Shown: in pieces, positions 43,079 to 52,776 of the stretch
Numbering within the stretch: the first letter of the stretch is position 1
Layout of the letters: the number at the start of each line of letters is the position of its first letter
Assembly: GCF_020171845.1 (NCBI RefSeq)
Contig: NZ_JAIVAM010000005.1
Location: 62,001-126,000 of the forward strand
Reading direction: 5' to 3'
Source: Cytobacillus kochii
Lineage (GTDB): Bacteria; Bacillota; Bacilli; Bacillales; Cytobacillaceae
DNA length: 64,000 nucleotides
Translations under genes and position numbers: made by a program
Notes under the pieces: model-generated
Databases searched by the model: none
Told to the model about the DNA's origin: nothing
What the model saw: only the letters and a program-made list of their open reading frames with translations

Positions 43079-43828
43079 TTAATATTCAATCGTTATGATG
43101 GGTGTGCCGATAACAATAGTTGTCTTAGCGCCCAACCCTTCTTTTCTTAAGCCAATTTGTAAATTCATATCTTTGCCATCCGTTGTAACAGACTCTTTGA
43201 ACATAGGTGAATATGCCGATGTCGAAATAAATTGCTCTTCTTCTAACGCTTCTATTTCTTTCGCATTAAATGTGGACAATAATCCGTTCATTTGTTCAAG
43301 CATAGACTCCCTCATATTACCATCATAATGACCAATGATACAAGAGAAAATATTGGGTTTTTTAGTAAAAATGTCAGACATCTGACTTTTCATATAGTTC
43401 CCCATATTTTCCTGGATACTGCCTTTGTAGCCAGCACCTTTCGCCTCATAAATGACATACGTTTGTACATTGTTTTTTGTGTCGGTTGAAAGTATTTTTA
43501 TCGTTTCAGTCAGATCATTTTTTTTAAGCGTCCCGATGACTTCATATCTTTCTTGAGATTCCTTTTGGACAGACCATTTCCAGTCTGTAAAACTCTTTTT
43601 CATCTCTTTAGTATATGCTTTTACTTCTGCAAAGGTTTGTAATGTTTCCAAGTTTTCCCTTGCATGAACTGACCATTCTTGAATCAAAATATTCTCGTCC
43701 TGTACAGTTTGAGCGATTTGTATTAGTGAAAGCTCTTCTACAGATGCTGCATCCGAATGATTGCCGAAAATAATCCAAACTAACCCGACAATTCCCATTA
43801 TAGAAAATATAAATGAATACTTCTTCAT
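43079..43828 (-). CDS. ywmB: YwmB-family protein
   Basis: Protein of 249 residues with an N-terminal signal or anchor (about 5-27), then an exported domain with the YwmB block EWSVHARENL, KGAGYKGSIQENMGNYM, and the Cys-containing NIFSCIIGHYDGNM. YwmB proteins have a TATA-box-binding-like fold with unknown role. The gene is the immediate upstream neighbour of murAA, 33 bases away, and is probably cotranscribed with it. Confidence 0.9.
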   Translation of the reverse strand: MKKYSFIFSIMGIVGLVWIIFGNHSDAASVEELSLIQIAQTVQDENILIQEWSVHARENLETLQTFAEVKAYTKEMKKSFTDWKWSVQKESQERYEVIGTLKKNDLTETIKILSTDTKNNVQTYVIYEAKGAGYKGSIQENMGNYMKSQMSDIFTKKPNIFSCIIGHYDGNMRESMLEQMNGLLSTFNAKEIEALEEEQFISTSAYSPMFKESVTTDGKDMNLQIGLRKEGLGAKTTIVIGTPIITIEY

Positions 43829-44048
43829 TTAAACTCCCTCCCTTACTACCATTGTTACCAAAGGAGAGATCCGCATACTTGGGAATTATCGTCACATTTT
43901 GACATCCACTAGTTGAGTGAAGATTAAGTCAGTTTATATGTATAGTTTTAAGAAAATTTATAGCAACATCATGCATTGTACTCAAACTTTGAGCAAATGA
44001 AAACATGTACGAAGACCTATATTTCAGGTCTATTTTTTGACAAATGGA

Positions 44049-44285
44049 TTATTGCAAAATAAATGGAAGTTGTTGAGACCAAAGAAGATAATCAAGCACA
44101 AAGTTACCGACAATCGATCCAAGTGCGATCGATAACAATACATATAATACCCTTGCTTGGAAAACATGGTTCGCCTTGATCCACGTATCAATTTTAATCG
44201 CTTGCAAAGCATACCAAGCTACAGCAATAAATATTAAATGTACAATAATACTAACCAATGCCTGTTGGCCAAATCCAGAGATCAC
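44049..44285 (-). CDS. ywzB: YwzB (DUF1146) membrane protein
   Basis: Protein of about 78 residues with two membrane helices around the family core VAWYALQAIKIDTWIKANHVFQAR (given here in register only) and a C-terminal YLLWSQQLP. AAGGAG is well spaced for the GTG at 44285; a TTG at 44306 overlaps that ribosome site. DUF1146 proteins sit between the atp operon and ywmB-murAA in many Bacillaceae. Function unknown. Confidence 0.85.
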   Translation of the reverse strand: MISGFGQQALVSIIVHLIFIAVAWYALQAIKIDTWIKANHVFQARVLYVLLSIALGSIVGNFVLDYLLWSQQLPFILQ

Positions 44286-44460
44286 ATGACCCACTCCTTC
44301 AATCAAAAACTACACCATTTATTTTAACTCAAATCACCTTCAGAAAGATAGCACACACCCTCTTAACAATTGACGTTTTTGTTTCACTTTTCGTTTCACC
44401 TAAATTTATTTTTCCATAATTTACTTTACTTTAAGCCCTTTGCTTTCCATAAATTAAAAA

Positions 44461-44483
44461 GAAGAAGGAGCTCTCCCTTCTTC
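44461..44483 (-). terminator. Terminator after nuoN
   Basis: GAAGAAGGGAG and CTCCTTCTTC form a stem on the minus strand, followed by TTTTT. It closes the nuo operon. Confidence 0.85.
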
Positions 44484-44494
44484 TATACCCGTTT

Positions 44495-45994
44495 CTACTG
44501 TAAGAAATCATAAAATGATAAAAAATTTTGATGGAGGAAATCATAAGCTAATTGTGGAAAAACGCCAAGTAGTATTGTCATCATCACGCAAATACTTATG
44601 ATAACGCCATTCAACTTCTTCCCACTCATTTGAAAAGTATGATTCGCTTCTCGGAAAAAGGCGTAAACAATCAACTTAAAATAATATATATAAGATATCA
44701 CCGTAGTGGCGATTAGAATAACAGCTAATAGATAATGCGTTGGTTCTGTGCTTAATGCGCCTAGAAAAATATTCAGTTTGCCAATAAACCCTGATGTTCC
44801 AGGTATTCCCGCTAACCCTAGCATAGTAAGTGCGAGTGCAACAGCTAAAAGGGGAGCGCGTTTGGAAAGCCCAGACAATTGCTTTAACTCTTCAATATTC
44901 ATTAATTGTAATAAGGAAAAAACAGCGATTGTCATAAATAAATAGGCGGTTAAATAAAACCAAATCGTCTCTACCATAAAGGCTGAGAAAGCTGTTACCG
45001 CAACTAATAAATATCCCGCATGCGCAATGCTTGAATAAGCAAGCATCCGCTTAATCTTCGTTTGCCTTAGAGCCACTAAATTCCCCCATATCATCGTCAC
45101 GGCAGCAAGAACGGCTAAAAAGTTTTGCAGCGCCATTAATAAAGAAGAATTGTTACTCACATCCGGAATATGATAAAAAACCGTGATGAACATTCGAATG
45201 ATTAAAATAAACCCTGCTGCTTTTGAAATAATACTCAAAAAAGCGGTAACTGGTATCGGCGCTCCTTCATAAACATCTGGTGTCCACATATGAAAAGGTG
45301 CTGCAGCGATTTTAAATGATAAACCAACTAAAATCATTAGAAAAGCTAGTGCTAATAAAAATAGATGTTGAGTATTCGTTAACTCTTGAAGCCTACCAGC
45401 CATTTCTAAAATATTGGTTGTCCCAGCAATCCCATATAAATAACTCATGCCGAACAAGGTAATAGCTGTGGCAATTCCTCCATTAATGACATATTTCATT
45501 GCTGACTCGTTTGAAGGGAGATGCTTCTTTCTTATTCCTACTAATATATAGGATGATAAGGTCATTAGCTCTAAACCTACAAAAAGAGTAATTAAATCCG
45601 CACTGGAGGACATAATCATCGCACCAAGTAATGCTACTAAAAATAAATAGAAAAACTCTCCCCTGAACTCCGTTAATTTTTCTTTCGGTTCATAAGAAAT
45701 AGCTAACAACAACACAAAGCCTGCTGCAACTAATAACACTAATTTAAAAGCAATCGCAAAGGAATCTAATCGGAAGGTGTCATAAAGGATCGCAAAAGGT
45801 GTGTCCCCTATGAGTGTAAGTAAAAAGATTAAAGCTGCAATGATACTTCCTACACCAAGCCAACCGAGCCATTTCCGATGAAACGATCTCGGTAGAAATA
45901 AATCTAGGAGGGATAGTAGAGTAGCTGTACCAAGAATAATAAATTCTGGCACCATCGCATGCCAACTAAATGATAATAATGTATCAAGATCCAT
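44495..45994 (-). CDS. nuoN: Complex I subunit NuoN
   Basis: Protein of 499 residues with about 14 membrane helices. It is of the Mrp-antiporter-like proton-pump family. The conserved lysine helix has FKIAAAPFHMWTPDVYEGAPIPVTAFLSI, and a Glu in helix 5 (LFVGLELMTLSSYILVG) is in place. It translocates protons in the membrane arm. AGGGGGGTGA precedes the ATG. It is the last gene of the nuo operon. Confidence 0.93.
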   Translation of the reverse strand: MDLDTLLSFSWHAMVPEFIILGTATLLSLLDLFLPRSFHRKWLGWLGVGSIIAALIFLLTLIGDTPFAILYDTFRLDSFAIAFKLVLLVAAGFVLLLAISYEPKEKLTEFRGEFFYLFLVALLGAMIMSSSADLITLFVGLELMTLSSYILVGIRKKHLPSNESAMKYVINGGIATAITLFGMSYLYGIAGTTNILEMAGRLQELTNTQHLFLLALAFLMILVGLSFKIAAAPFHMWTPDVYEGAPIPVTAFLSIISKAAGFILIIRMFITVFYHIPDVSNNSSLLMALQNFLAVLAAVTMIWGNLVALRQTKIKRMLAYSSIAHAGYLLVAVTAFSAFMVETIWFYLTAYLFMTIAVFSLLQLMNIEELKQLSGLSKRAPLLAVALALTMLGLAGIPGTSGFIGKLNIFLGALSTEPTHYLLAVILIATTVISYIYYFKLIVYAFFREANHTFQMSGKKLNGVIISICVMMTILLGVFPQLAYDFLHQNFLSFYDFLQ

Positions 45995-46001
45995 TTTTAT
46001 T

Positions 46002-47495
46002 TCACCCCCCTAATCCAATGATGATTGATTTTAAAGTTGAACTGATAATATCCGGATAAACACCAATACCAACAATACACAAAAGCAAAATAATTGCTGG
46101 CCAAATCTCTAATGGCGTCATATCTCTTACCCTTTTCGCCTTCTCTTGTTGGCCAAAAGTAATCCCTAGCACTGCTCGTAATATATATACAGCCGTCAAT
46201 ATAATGCCTAAACATGCGATTACTGCAAGCACTGGCCATTCTTGGAATAGACCTAGGAACGCGAGAAATTCCGCGACAAACCCTGACATACCGGGTAAAC
46301 CTAATGAGGCGAGACCTGCTACTAACAAAAAACCTGAAGCGATTGGCATTGTTTTCGCTAGCCCATTTAAATCATCCATGGAACTAGATTGATATCTTTC
46401 ATAAAAGATGCCGATAAGATAGAAGAATAAGGCGGCAATTAACCCATGTGAGACCACTTGGAACATCGCTCCTTGTATCCCCGCTTCATTTAATGCAGCC
46501 AATCCGATAAGCACGATACCCATATGCGAAATCGATGAGTAAGCTAAAATTTTTCTCAGTTCTTTTTGGGATAATGCTAAAAATGCACCATAAAGCAAGT
46601 TGATTACACCGAGTATCCCCAGCCATAAAGTGAGCGATTGAAACTGGTTAGGAAAGAAACCTAAACCAAAATGGATGAGACCATAGGCGCCAATTTTCAA
46701 TAGTACACCTGCATGAAGCATGACAATTGCTGCTGGCGCTTCAGAATGAACCTTAACCATCCAGCTGTGAAACGGCCAAATAGGAAGCTTAATCCCAAAG
46801 GCAATGAATAAGGCAAGCAACAAGCCCGTTTTCACTTTTGGCGAAAAAACCGTTCCATCATCCGCACTTAAAATAGACATTAAGGCCTCGATATTCGCTG
46901 TACCTGTTTTGGCAAACAATACCATGATGACAACTAAAAGGATTGCTGACCCAATCCCGTTATAAATGAGCAAAGAGAAGGCTGTTCGTTCTTTTTCATA
47001 TAGCCCCCATTTACCTATTAAAAAGAAGGTTGCCACTAATGTCACTTCAAAAAAGATAAAGAATAAAACTAAGTTCTCAGCAGCAAACACCCCGAGCATG
47101 CCAACTTCTAATAATAGGAATAGCATGTAATATCCTTTCCACCCTGCTTTGATCTGAAATGAAGCAAAAGCGGCTAACGTAGAGAGTAAGGCAGTTAATA
47201 ACAATAGAGTAAGAGAAAAACCGTCTACTCCTAATTCATAATCAATACTGTATAATTTGCCAAAGACTTCGGGATTACCAAATTGCATCCAACTTAATTT
47301 CCCGGAATAACTAACTAATTCTACACCCATCTTAGATGAGATAATTAAGTAGATTGATAGAAAAAGAGAAGGAAGGGTACTAAGTATAGCGACTGTTTTA
47401 ATCGTTTTCTCCTTCGTTTTTGCAACCAGTGTTAATAATAAGAGACCGAGAAGGGGCGCAAATACAATAATGCTCAATATAAACGGAAATCCCAC
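46002..47495 (-). CDS. nuoM: Complex I subunit NuoM
   Basis: Protein of 497 residues with 14 membrane helices. It has FFIFFEVTLVATFFLIGKWG (essential Glu), KLPIWPFHSWMVKVHSEAPAAIVMLHAGVLLKIGAYGL and AYSSISHMGIVLIG, all typical of NuoM. GTG start at 47495, overlapping the nuoL stop and preceded by GGAGGTG inside nuoL. Proton-pumping subunit of the membrane arm. Confidence 0.94.
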   Translation of the reverse strand: MGFPFILSIIVFAPLLGLLLLTLVAKTKEKTIKTVAILSTLPSLFLSIYLIISSKMGVELVSYSGKLSWMQFGNPEVFGKLYSIDYELGVDGFSLTLLLLTALLSTLAAFASFQIKAGWKGYYMLFLLLEVGMLGVFAAENLVLFFIFFEVTLVATFFLIGKWGLYEKERTAFSLLIYNGIGSAILLVVIMVLFAKTGTANIEALMSILSADDGTVFSPKVKTGLLLALFIAFGIKLPIWPFHSWMVKVHSEAPAAIVMLHAGVLLKIGAYGLIHFGLGFFPNQFQSLTLWLGILGVINLLYGAFLALSQKELRKILAYSSISHMGIVLIGLAALNEAGIQGAMFQVVSHGLIAALFFYLIGIFYERYQSSSMDDLNGLAKTMPIASGFLLVAGLASLGLPGMSGFVAEFLAFLGLFQEWPVLAVIACLGIILTAVYILRAVLGITFGQQEKAKRVRDMTPLEIWPAIILLLCIVGIGVYPDIISSTLKSIIIGLGG

Positions 47496-49360
47496 TATAA
47501 GCCACCTCCTGTCAATGCAAACACTACAATCAGAATGGCTAACCCAACAAAAGCAACCGTCCCATACAATTGAGTCTGCCCATTTTGGAACTTTGAACCA
47601 AGCATGCTCAACTGTCTTATTGTGATGGTTACGAGAGAAATGAGACCTTCAATCAAATAAACCTCCACGAAATGTAGTACTTGACTTACGAAGCGGCTAC
47701 CTTTAACAAAGATATACTGATACACTTCATCGATATAATATTTATTCACTACCAGCTGATACGTATAAGGAGCTCTTGATGTAAACCAATCTCGGGAAAT
47801 AACTTTCTTACTATACATTAACCAAGCAAGCAAGATACCTAAGAATGCTACAACCGTGGCTACAATCATCACCCAAAGCGGACCATCAAGATGACCATGT
47901 ACATTTGCAGCTATGCCCGTTGTTAACCAATCTCCTAAAAATGTTCCGAACCAAGGGGTTTGTATATAACCAGCAACAATCGCTAACAAAGCAAGAACCA
48001 GCATGGGAACAGTCATCCAATTGGATGATTCTTTGACCATTGAATGCTCTTTCTTTTCTTCTCCACCAAATACTAAGAAAAATAGGCGGAACATGTAAAA
48101 TGCAGTGAAGAAAGCAGCAACGATTGCAAGTGTGAATAATAAGTAATGACCACTCACCCAGGCAGACACTAATATTTCTTCTTTACTAAAAAACCCTGAT
48201 AATAAAGGTACTCCACTAATCGCCATTGTCCCGATTAGAAAGAATGGCGCAGTCCATTTCATCTTCTTCCATAAGCCACCCATTTTCTCAATATCTTGGG
48301 TATGAACAGCATGGATGACACTACCAGCAGCTAAAAACAATAGTGCCTTAAAAAAGGCGTGTGTTGTTAAATGGAAAACACCTGCCACGTAACCTCCCAC
48401 CCCTAATGCAAGCATCATATAACCTAGCTGACTTACAGTAGAATACGCTAATGCTCTTTTAATATCTTTTTGGGTCATCCCAATCGTTGCAGCAAAAATG
48501 GCGGTAAAACCACCCACAATAGCTATGGTAAGCATGGCCACCTCACTATAGGCGAATAACGGATAAAGCGCTGCTACAAGGTAAACACCAGCTGCTACCA
48601 TTGTGGCAGCATGGATTAAAGCCGATACAGGCGTAGGTCCTTCCATCGCATCAGGTAACCACGAATGCAACGGGAACTGACCAGACTTCCCAACGGCTCC
48701 GATAAAGATAAGAATAGCTGTTAAGGTAGCCATCGTTTCTGATAGATCACCCGCTGAGATAGCAGCAAAAATCTCATCATACTCAAAGCTCCCTACTTGC
48801 CAAAAGAGAAGAATCATACCAATGAGAAGGCCGACATCACCAATTCTCGTCATGATAAATGCTTTCTTGGCAGCTACTTTTGCCTCTTCTTTATAAAAAT
48901 AAAAACCAATTAATAGAAATGACCCAACGCCCACAAGCTCCCAGAATATATATGTTTGTAATAGATTGGGAGAAAGAACAAGTCCAAGCATCGCAAAGGT
49001 GAATAGTCCTAAGTAGGAGAAAAATACTGTTATGCGCTCATCTCCCTCCATGTATGCCTTTGAATACATATGTACGAGGAAGCTAACGAGCGAAACAATG
49101 ACAAGCATTAGGGCATTTAATTGATTGACCTCAAAGCCTGCAGTCAATTGAGTCTCCCCTATGGTTAGCCATATGAACTCTACCTTTACATTTTCCTGTG
49201 TGAAACGCGCAAATAAAACCAGTAAGGCACATATAAAACTAACCAAGGAAAGAATTACTGCGAAATCAATTTGCCCTCTCCGCCACTTCCTTCCAAAAAT
49301 AAGTAGCACTAAGAAGGAGAAAAGCGGAAAAAGCGGTATGATCCATGCAATCTCCATCAT
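47495..49360 (-). CDS. nuoL: Complex I subunit NuoL
   Basis: Protein of about 621 residues. Signatures are FWELVGVGSFLLIGFY, SGQFPLHSWLPDAMEGPTPVSALIHAATMVAAGVYL in register, and ALAYSTVSQLGYMMLALG. The C-terminal part contains the amphipathic lateral helix region that spans the membrane arm. The frame opens at 49384, but AAAGGGGA favours the ATG at 49360 (MMEIAW). Distal proton-pumping subunit. Confidence 0.94.
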   Translation of the reverse strand: MMEIAWIIPLFPLFSFLVLLIFGRKWRRGQIDFAVILSLVSFICALLVLFARFTQENVKVEFIWLTIGETQLTAGFEVNQLNALMLVIVSLVSFLVHMYSKAYMEGDERITVFFSYLGLFTFAMLGLVLSPNLLQTYIFWELVGVGSFLLIGFYFYKEEAKVAAKKAFIMTRIGDVGLLIGMILLFWQVGSFEYDEIFAAISAGDLSETMATLTAILIFIGAVGKSGQFPLHSWLPDAMEGPTPVSALIHAATMVAAGVYLVAALYPLFAYSEVAMLTIAIVGGFTAIFAATIGMTQKDIKRALAYSTVSQLGYMMLALGVGGYVAGVFHLTTHAFFKALLFLAAGSVIHAVHTQDIEKMGGLWKKMKWTAPFFLIGTMAISGVPLLSGFFSKEEILVSAWVSGHYLLFTLAIVAAFFTAFYMFRLFFLVFGGEEKKEHSMVKESSNWMTVPMLVLALLAIVAGYIQTPWFGTFLGDWLTTGIAANVHGHLDGPLWVMIVATVVAFLGILLAWLMYSKKVISRDWFTSRAPYTYQLVVNKYYIDEVYQYIFVKGSRFVSQVLHFVEVYLIEGLISLVTITIRQLSMLGSKFQNGQTQLYGTVAFVGLAILIVVFALTGGGL

Positions 49361-49408
49361 TTCTTCATGTCCCCTTTTATTCATACGAATGACGTATGTT
49401 CATTCAAG

Positions 49409-49723
49409 CTAATTTTTCAAAGAGTTGTAATCATCTACATTGACGGATTTACGGTTTCGATAGATAGCTATGAGGATAGCGAGCCCAACTGCCGCTTCAG
49501 CCGCAGCAACTGCAATGGCAAAAAGGGCAAATATTTGACCATCTATTGAAGGCATCATGCCATACTTACTAAAAGCAACGAGGTTAATATTAACCGCATT
49601 TAACATTAATTCAATGGCAATAAGTACAATGACAGTATTCTTCTTCGTTAATGCCCCGTATAATCCGATACAAAAGAGGATAATGGCTAGAGTTAAATAG
49701 GCAGATAACGGCACACTACTCAC
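49409..49723 (-). CDS. nuoK: Complex I subunit NuoK
   Basis: Protein of 104 residues with three membrane helices and the key acidic residues of the family in [17 protein letters not shown] and [23 protein letters not shown] is six bases before the GTG at 49723; the frame runs 21 bases further but overlaps nuoJ more deeply. Membrane-arm subunit in the proton relay. Confidence 0.94.
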   Translation of the reverse strand: MSSVPLSAYLTLAIILFCIGLYGALTKKNTVIVLIAIELMLNAVNINLVAFSKYGMMPSIDGQIFALFAIAVAAAEAAVGLAILIAIYRNRKSVNVDDYNSLKN

Positions 49724-50231
49724 GTTCTTCCCCCTCCTTATCATCCCGTTTCGCTAACACTATCGCACCAATAAGAGCGACGAGTAAAATAACCGAAGTT
49801 AATTCAAAAGGAATAATATATTTCGAATAAAGGGCAATCCCTATTTGCTCTGTATTATTTTCATGCAATGAAGTGGATGGTTCCCCAAGTTCAAGTTGGT
49901 ATATACCTAAGTAGAAGACGAGCCCGAACCCAAGGATGGCAAGAAAGATGAGAAATTTTCTAAAGCCTCCTCCACTCGTCTCGCTCTTGTCATTATGACG
50001 CGTTAACATAATGCCAAAAAGCATCATAATTGTGATTGCACCTGAATAGATGAGGATTTGAACTACTGCAATAAATTCTGCAGAAAGCATGACGTAAATG
50101 CCAGCAATACTAATGAAAGTAAAGACGAGAGCGACGACCATATGAACAACCTTCGTTAAGTTGATCATCATGATCCCACCGCCTATAGCGATGAGTGATA
50201 AAACAATAAATATGAAAAACTCGCCGCTCAT
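49716..50231 (-). CDS. nuoJ: Complex I subunit NuoJ
   Basis: Protein of 171 residues with five membrane helices. It carries [22 protein letters not shown], the conserved region of NuoJ with the pi-bulge helix, and ends in a charged tail ([11 protein letters not shown]). It overlaps nuoI by four bases (ATGA-type junction) and nuoK by eight, so expression is tightly coupled. Confidence 0.92.
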   Translation of the reverse strand: MSGEFFIFIVLSLIAIGGGIMMINLTKVVHMVVALVFTFISIAGIYVMLSAEFIAVVQILIYSGAITIMMLFGIMLTRHNDKSETSGGGFRKFLIFLAILGFGLVFYLGIYQLELGEPSTSLHENNTEQIGIALYSKYIIPFELTSVILLVALIGAIVLAKRDDKEGEERE

Positions 50232-50647
50232 GCCTTATTCTCCTTTCGTAATTGGGTATCATTTTCATCCAACCACACAAGATCTTTAAATAATTCATCA
50301 CGGCTATATTCTGCGAGTTCAAACTGATTTGTCATAATGATTGCCTCAGTAGGACAAACTTCCGTACATAAATCACATAGAATACAAATTTCGAAATTTA
50401 TATCATACGTATCAATAATTTTCCCCCGCTTACTTGAATCGGGATGCTTTTTCCCCGTGAGTGTAATGCAATCTGTCGGACATATATTGGCACATTGATT
50501 ACAGACGATGCATTTTTCTGGGTAAAATTTTTGAATTCCCCTAAAGCGATCGGGAAGTGGTAAGGGTTCATTAGGATAATCATAGGTTAGTTTCTTGCGC
50601 GTCATATTTTTCAACGTGTATTTCAATCCTTTTGCTAATCCAAACAT
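50228..50647 (-). CDS. nuoI: Complex I subunit NuoI (two 4Fe-4S clusters)
   Basis: Protein of 139 residues with two CxxCxxCxxxCP motifs: CIVCNQCANICPTDC and CILCDLCTEVCPTEA. These bind clusters N6a and N6b that carry electrons towards NuoB. The spacing between motifs is normal for the family. It lies 15 bases after nuoH. Confidence 0.95.
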   Translation of the reverse strand: MFGLAKGLKYTLKNMTRKKLTYDYPNEPLPLPDRFRGIQKFYPEKCIVCNQCANICPTDCITLTGKKHPDSSKRGKIIDTYDINFEICILCDLCTEVCPTEAIIMTNQFELAEYSRDELFKDLVWLDENDTQLRKENKA

Positions 50648-50662
50648 ACCTTTGTCACCCCT

Positions 50663-51670
50663 TTAAAATAGATTGATCCATTCTTTTAATAATGCAGTGA
50701 GGAAGATATTCGCAATTGCTACTGGCAATAATACCTTCCAGCCGAACTCCATTAGTTGGTCGGCACGTATCCTTGGGAAAGTAACACGGAACCAAATAAG
50801 CAGAAAGATAACAACCATAAATTTAAGCGCAAACCAAACGGCTCCCGGTATAAACCCTAAATAGGGTAATGGTAGCCAACCACCTAAAAAGACGACAGTT
50901 ATTAACGCTGACATTGCGAACATATACACATACTCAGCTAACATAAAGAACGCCCAACGAAAACCGGTATACTCAACAAAATAACCTGCAACAAGTTCCG
51001 ACTCCGCTTCAGCCAAATCAAACGGCACCCGATTCAATTCAGCTACTGCTGCAATAAAGAAGACGATAAAGGCAATCGGTTGCCAAAGAATATACCAGCC
51101 ATTTTCTTGTGCTAACACAATATCATTTAAATTCATACTTCCTGTCAGGAGAATGACACCAATGACCGACATAACTAGTGGAATTTCATATGATATCATC
51201 TGTGCGGCTGCCCTCATTGCCCCCATTAATGCATATTTATTATTCGAAGCCCACCCTGCGGTCACAACTCCGACAGTCGTAATACCAGAGACAGCAATAT
51301 AATAAAGCAAACCAACACCGATATCAGCGAATTGAAATCGATCAGTGAATGGAATGATTGCTAAAACCATAAAAGCAGGTGTAAAAGCAATTAACGGCGC
51401 AAGAATAAATAATGGTTTATCTGCTGCTCGCGGAATGGCATCTTCCTTAATCAGTAGTTTCAAGACATCCGCAACTGTTTGTAATAGCCCCCATCTTCCT
51501 CCTACTTGGTTAGGCCCATGCCGCAATTGCATAAAGCCCATAACCTTTCTTTCTGCTAAAATGGCATAAGTGACAAAGCCTAGAACAATAAATAACAGCA
51601 GAACCGTTAATGCAAAATAAATGAAGAAATGGAGCCATGTCGCTTCAGAGGTTAATAATCCTTCAATCAT
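50663..51670 (-). CDS. nuoH: Complex I subunit NuoH
   Basis: Protein of 335 residues with eight to nine membrane helices. It shows YAILAERKVMGFMQLRHGPNQVG, DVLKLLIKEDAIP and NRVPFDLAEAESELVAGY, the charged loops that line the quinone chamber. The start codon overlaps the nuoD stop by one base (TAATG). Confidence 0.95.
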   Translation of the reverse strand: MIEGLLTSEATWLHFFIYFALTVLLLFIVLGFVTYAILAERKVMGFMQLRHGPNQVGGRWGLLQTVADVLKLLIKEDAIPRAADKPLFILAPLIAFTPAFMVLAIIPFTDRFQFADIGVGLLYYIAVSGITTVGVVTAGWASNNKYALMGAMRAAAQMISYEIPLVMSVIGVILLTGSMNLNDIVLAQENGWYILWQPIAFIVFFIAAVAELNRVPFDLAEAESELVAGYFVEYTGFRWAFFMLAEYVYMFAMSALITVVFLGGWLPLPYLGFIPGAVWFALKFMVVIFLLIWFRVTFPRIRADQLMEFGWKVLLPVAIANIFLTALLKEWINLF

Positions 51671-52770
51671 TATCCGTCCACCTCCCCAAGCACGATATCA
51701 ATTGCGCCAAGGATCGCGATTAAATTAGCCATATTCTGTCCAACTAGTAACTTCGGTAAGATTTGCAGATTATAAAAAGACGGCCGTCTAAATTTCAGAC
51801 GATATGGCTCTTTCTTACCTTCACTGGCAATATAACAACCGATCTCTCCTCGAGGAGACTCAATGCGTACAAATGCTTCTCCTTTAGGCGGTTTAATGAC
51901 TTTAGGAACCTTACCCATGACTTCACCTGTTTCAGGGAATTGCTCCACTGCTTGCTCGAGTATCCGTAAACTTTGTTCTATTTCCTGGATACGCACTTGG
52001 TACCTTCCCCATGCATCACCTGTATCTGCTGTACATATTTCAAAAGAAAAACGGTCGTAAATGGAATAAGGTTCACTTTTCCGTAAATCCCAAGCAAGCC
52101 CAGTACAACGTAAATTGGCTCCGCTTAAGGAATAGTCCATTGCCTCTTCTTTTGTGTATTGACCGATACCCTTTACACGATTAAGGAAAATTTCATTCCC
52201 GGTTACGAGATCTCCGTAACCCGCTAACTGCTCTCTCATGTAAGGAATAAACGCCTTTACTTTTTCTATCCAACCGTCTGGTGCATCCCACTTCACTCCG
52301 CCTACTCTCATATAATTAAATGTCAGACGGCCACCTGAGATTTCATTTAATAAATTAATGATCATTTCTCTTTCTCTAAAAGCGTATAAAAATGGACTTG
52401 TCGCCCCTAAATCAAGCAAATATGTACCCCACCAAACAAGATGACTAGCAATTCTACCGAGTTCCATCGTGATGATGCGAAGGTATTCCGCTCGTTCAGG
52501 AATGTCTAGCTCCATCATCGTTTCAACTGCATGGCACAGCACATAATTATTTGTCATCGCGGCCAAGTAATCTAAGCGATCTGTATAGGGAATGATTTGT
52601 GTATATTGTAGGTTTTCAGCTATTTTTTCTGTTCCTCTATGGAGATAACCGATGACTGGTTTGGCATCAATAATCATTTCTCCATCTATTTTGATAACAA
52701 GACGAAAAACGCCATGTGTACTGGGATGCTGTGGTCCCACATTTAATAACATCTCTTCTGTTCTAATCAT
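51670..52770 (-). CDS. nuoD: Complex I subunit NuoD (49-kDa type)
   Basis: Protein of 366 residues. Family features are LNVGPQHPSTHGVFRLV, IGYLHRGTEKIAENL, ERAEYLRIITMELGRIASHL and the C-terminal ILGAIDIVLGEVDG. It forms the quinone-binding site with NuoB; relatives are [NiFe] hydrogenase large subunits, but the nickel cysteines are absent, as normal here. nuoC and nuoD are separate genes. Confidence 0.95.
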   Translation of the reverse strand: MIRTEEMLLNVGPQHPSTHGVFRLVIKIDGEMIIDAKPVIGYLHRGTEKIAENLQYTQIIPYTDRLDYLAAMTNNYVLCHAVETMMELDIPERAEYLRIITMELGRIASHLVWWGTYLLDLGATSPFLYAFREREMIINLLNEISGGRLTFNYMRVGGVKWDAPDGWIEKVKAFIPYMREQLAGYGDLVTGNEIFLNRVKGIGQYTKEEAMDYSLSGANLRCTGLAWDLRKSEPYSIYDRFSFEICTADTGDAWGRYQVRIQEIEQSLRILEQAVEQFPETGEVMGKVPKVIKPPKGEAFVRIESPRGEIGCYIASEGKKEPYRLKFRRPSFYNLQILPKLLVGQNMANLIAILGAIDIVLGEVDG

Positions 52771-52776
52771 TGCCTT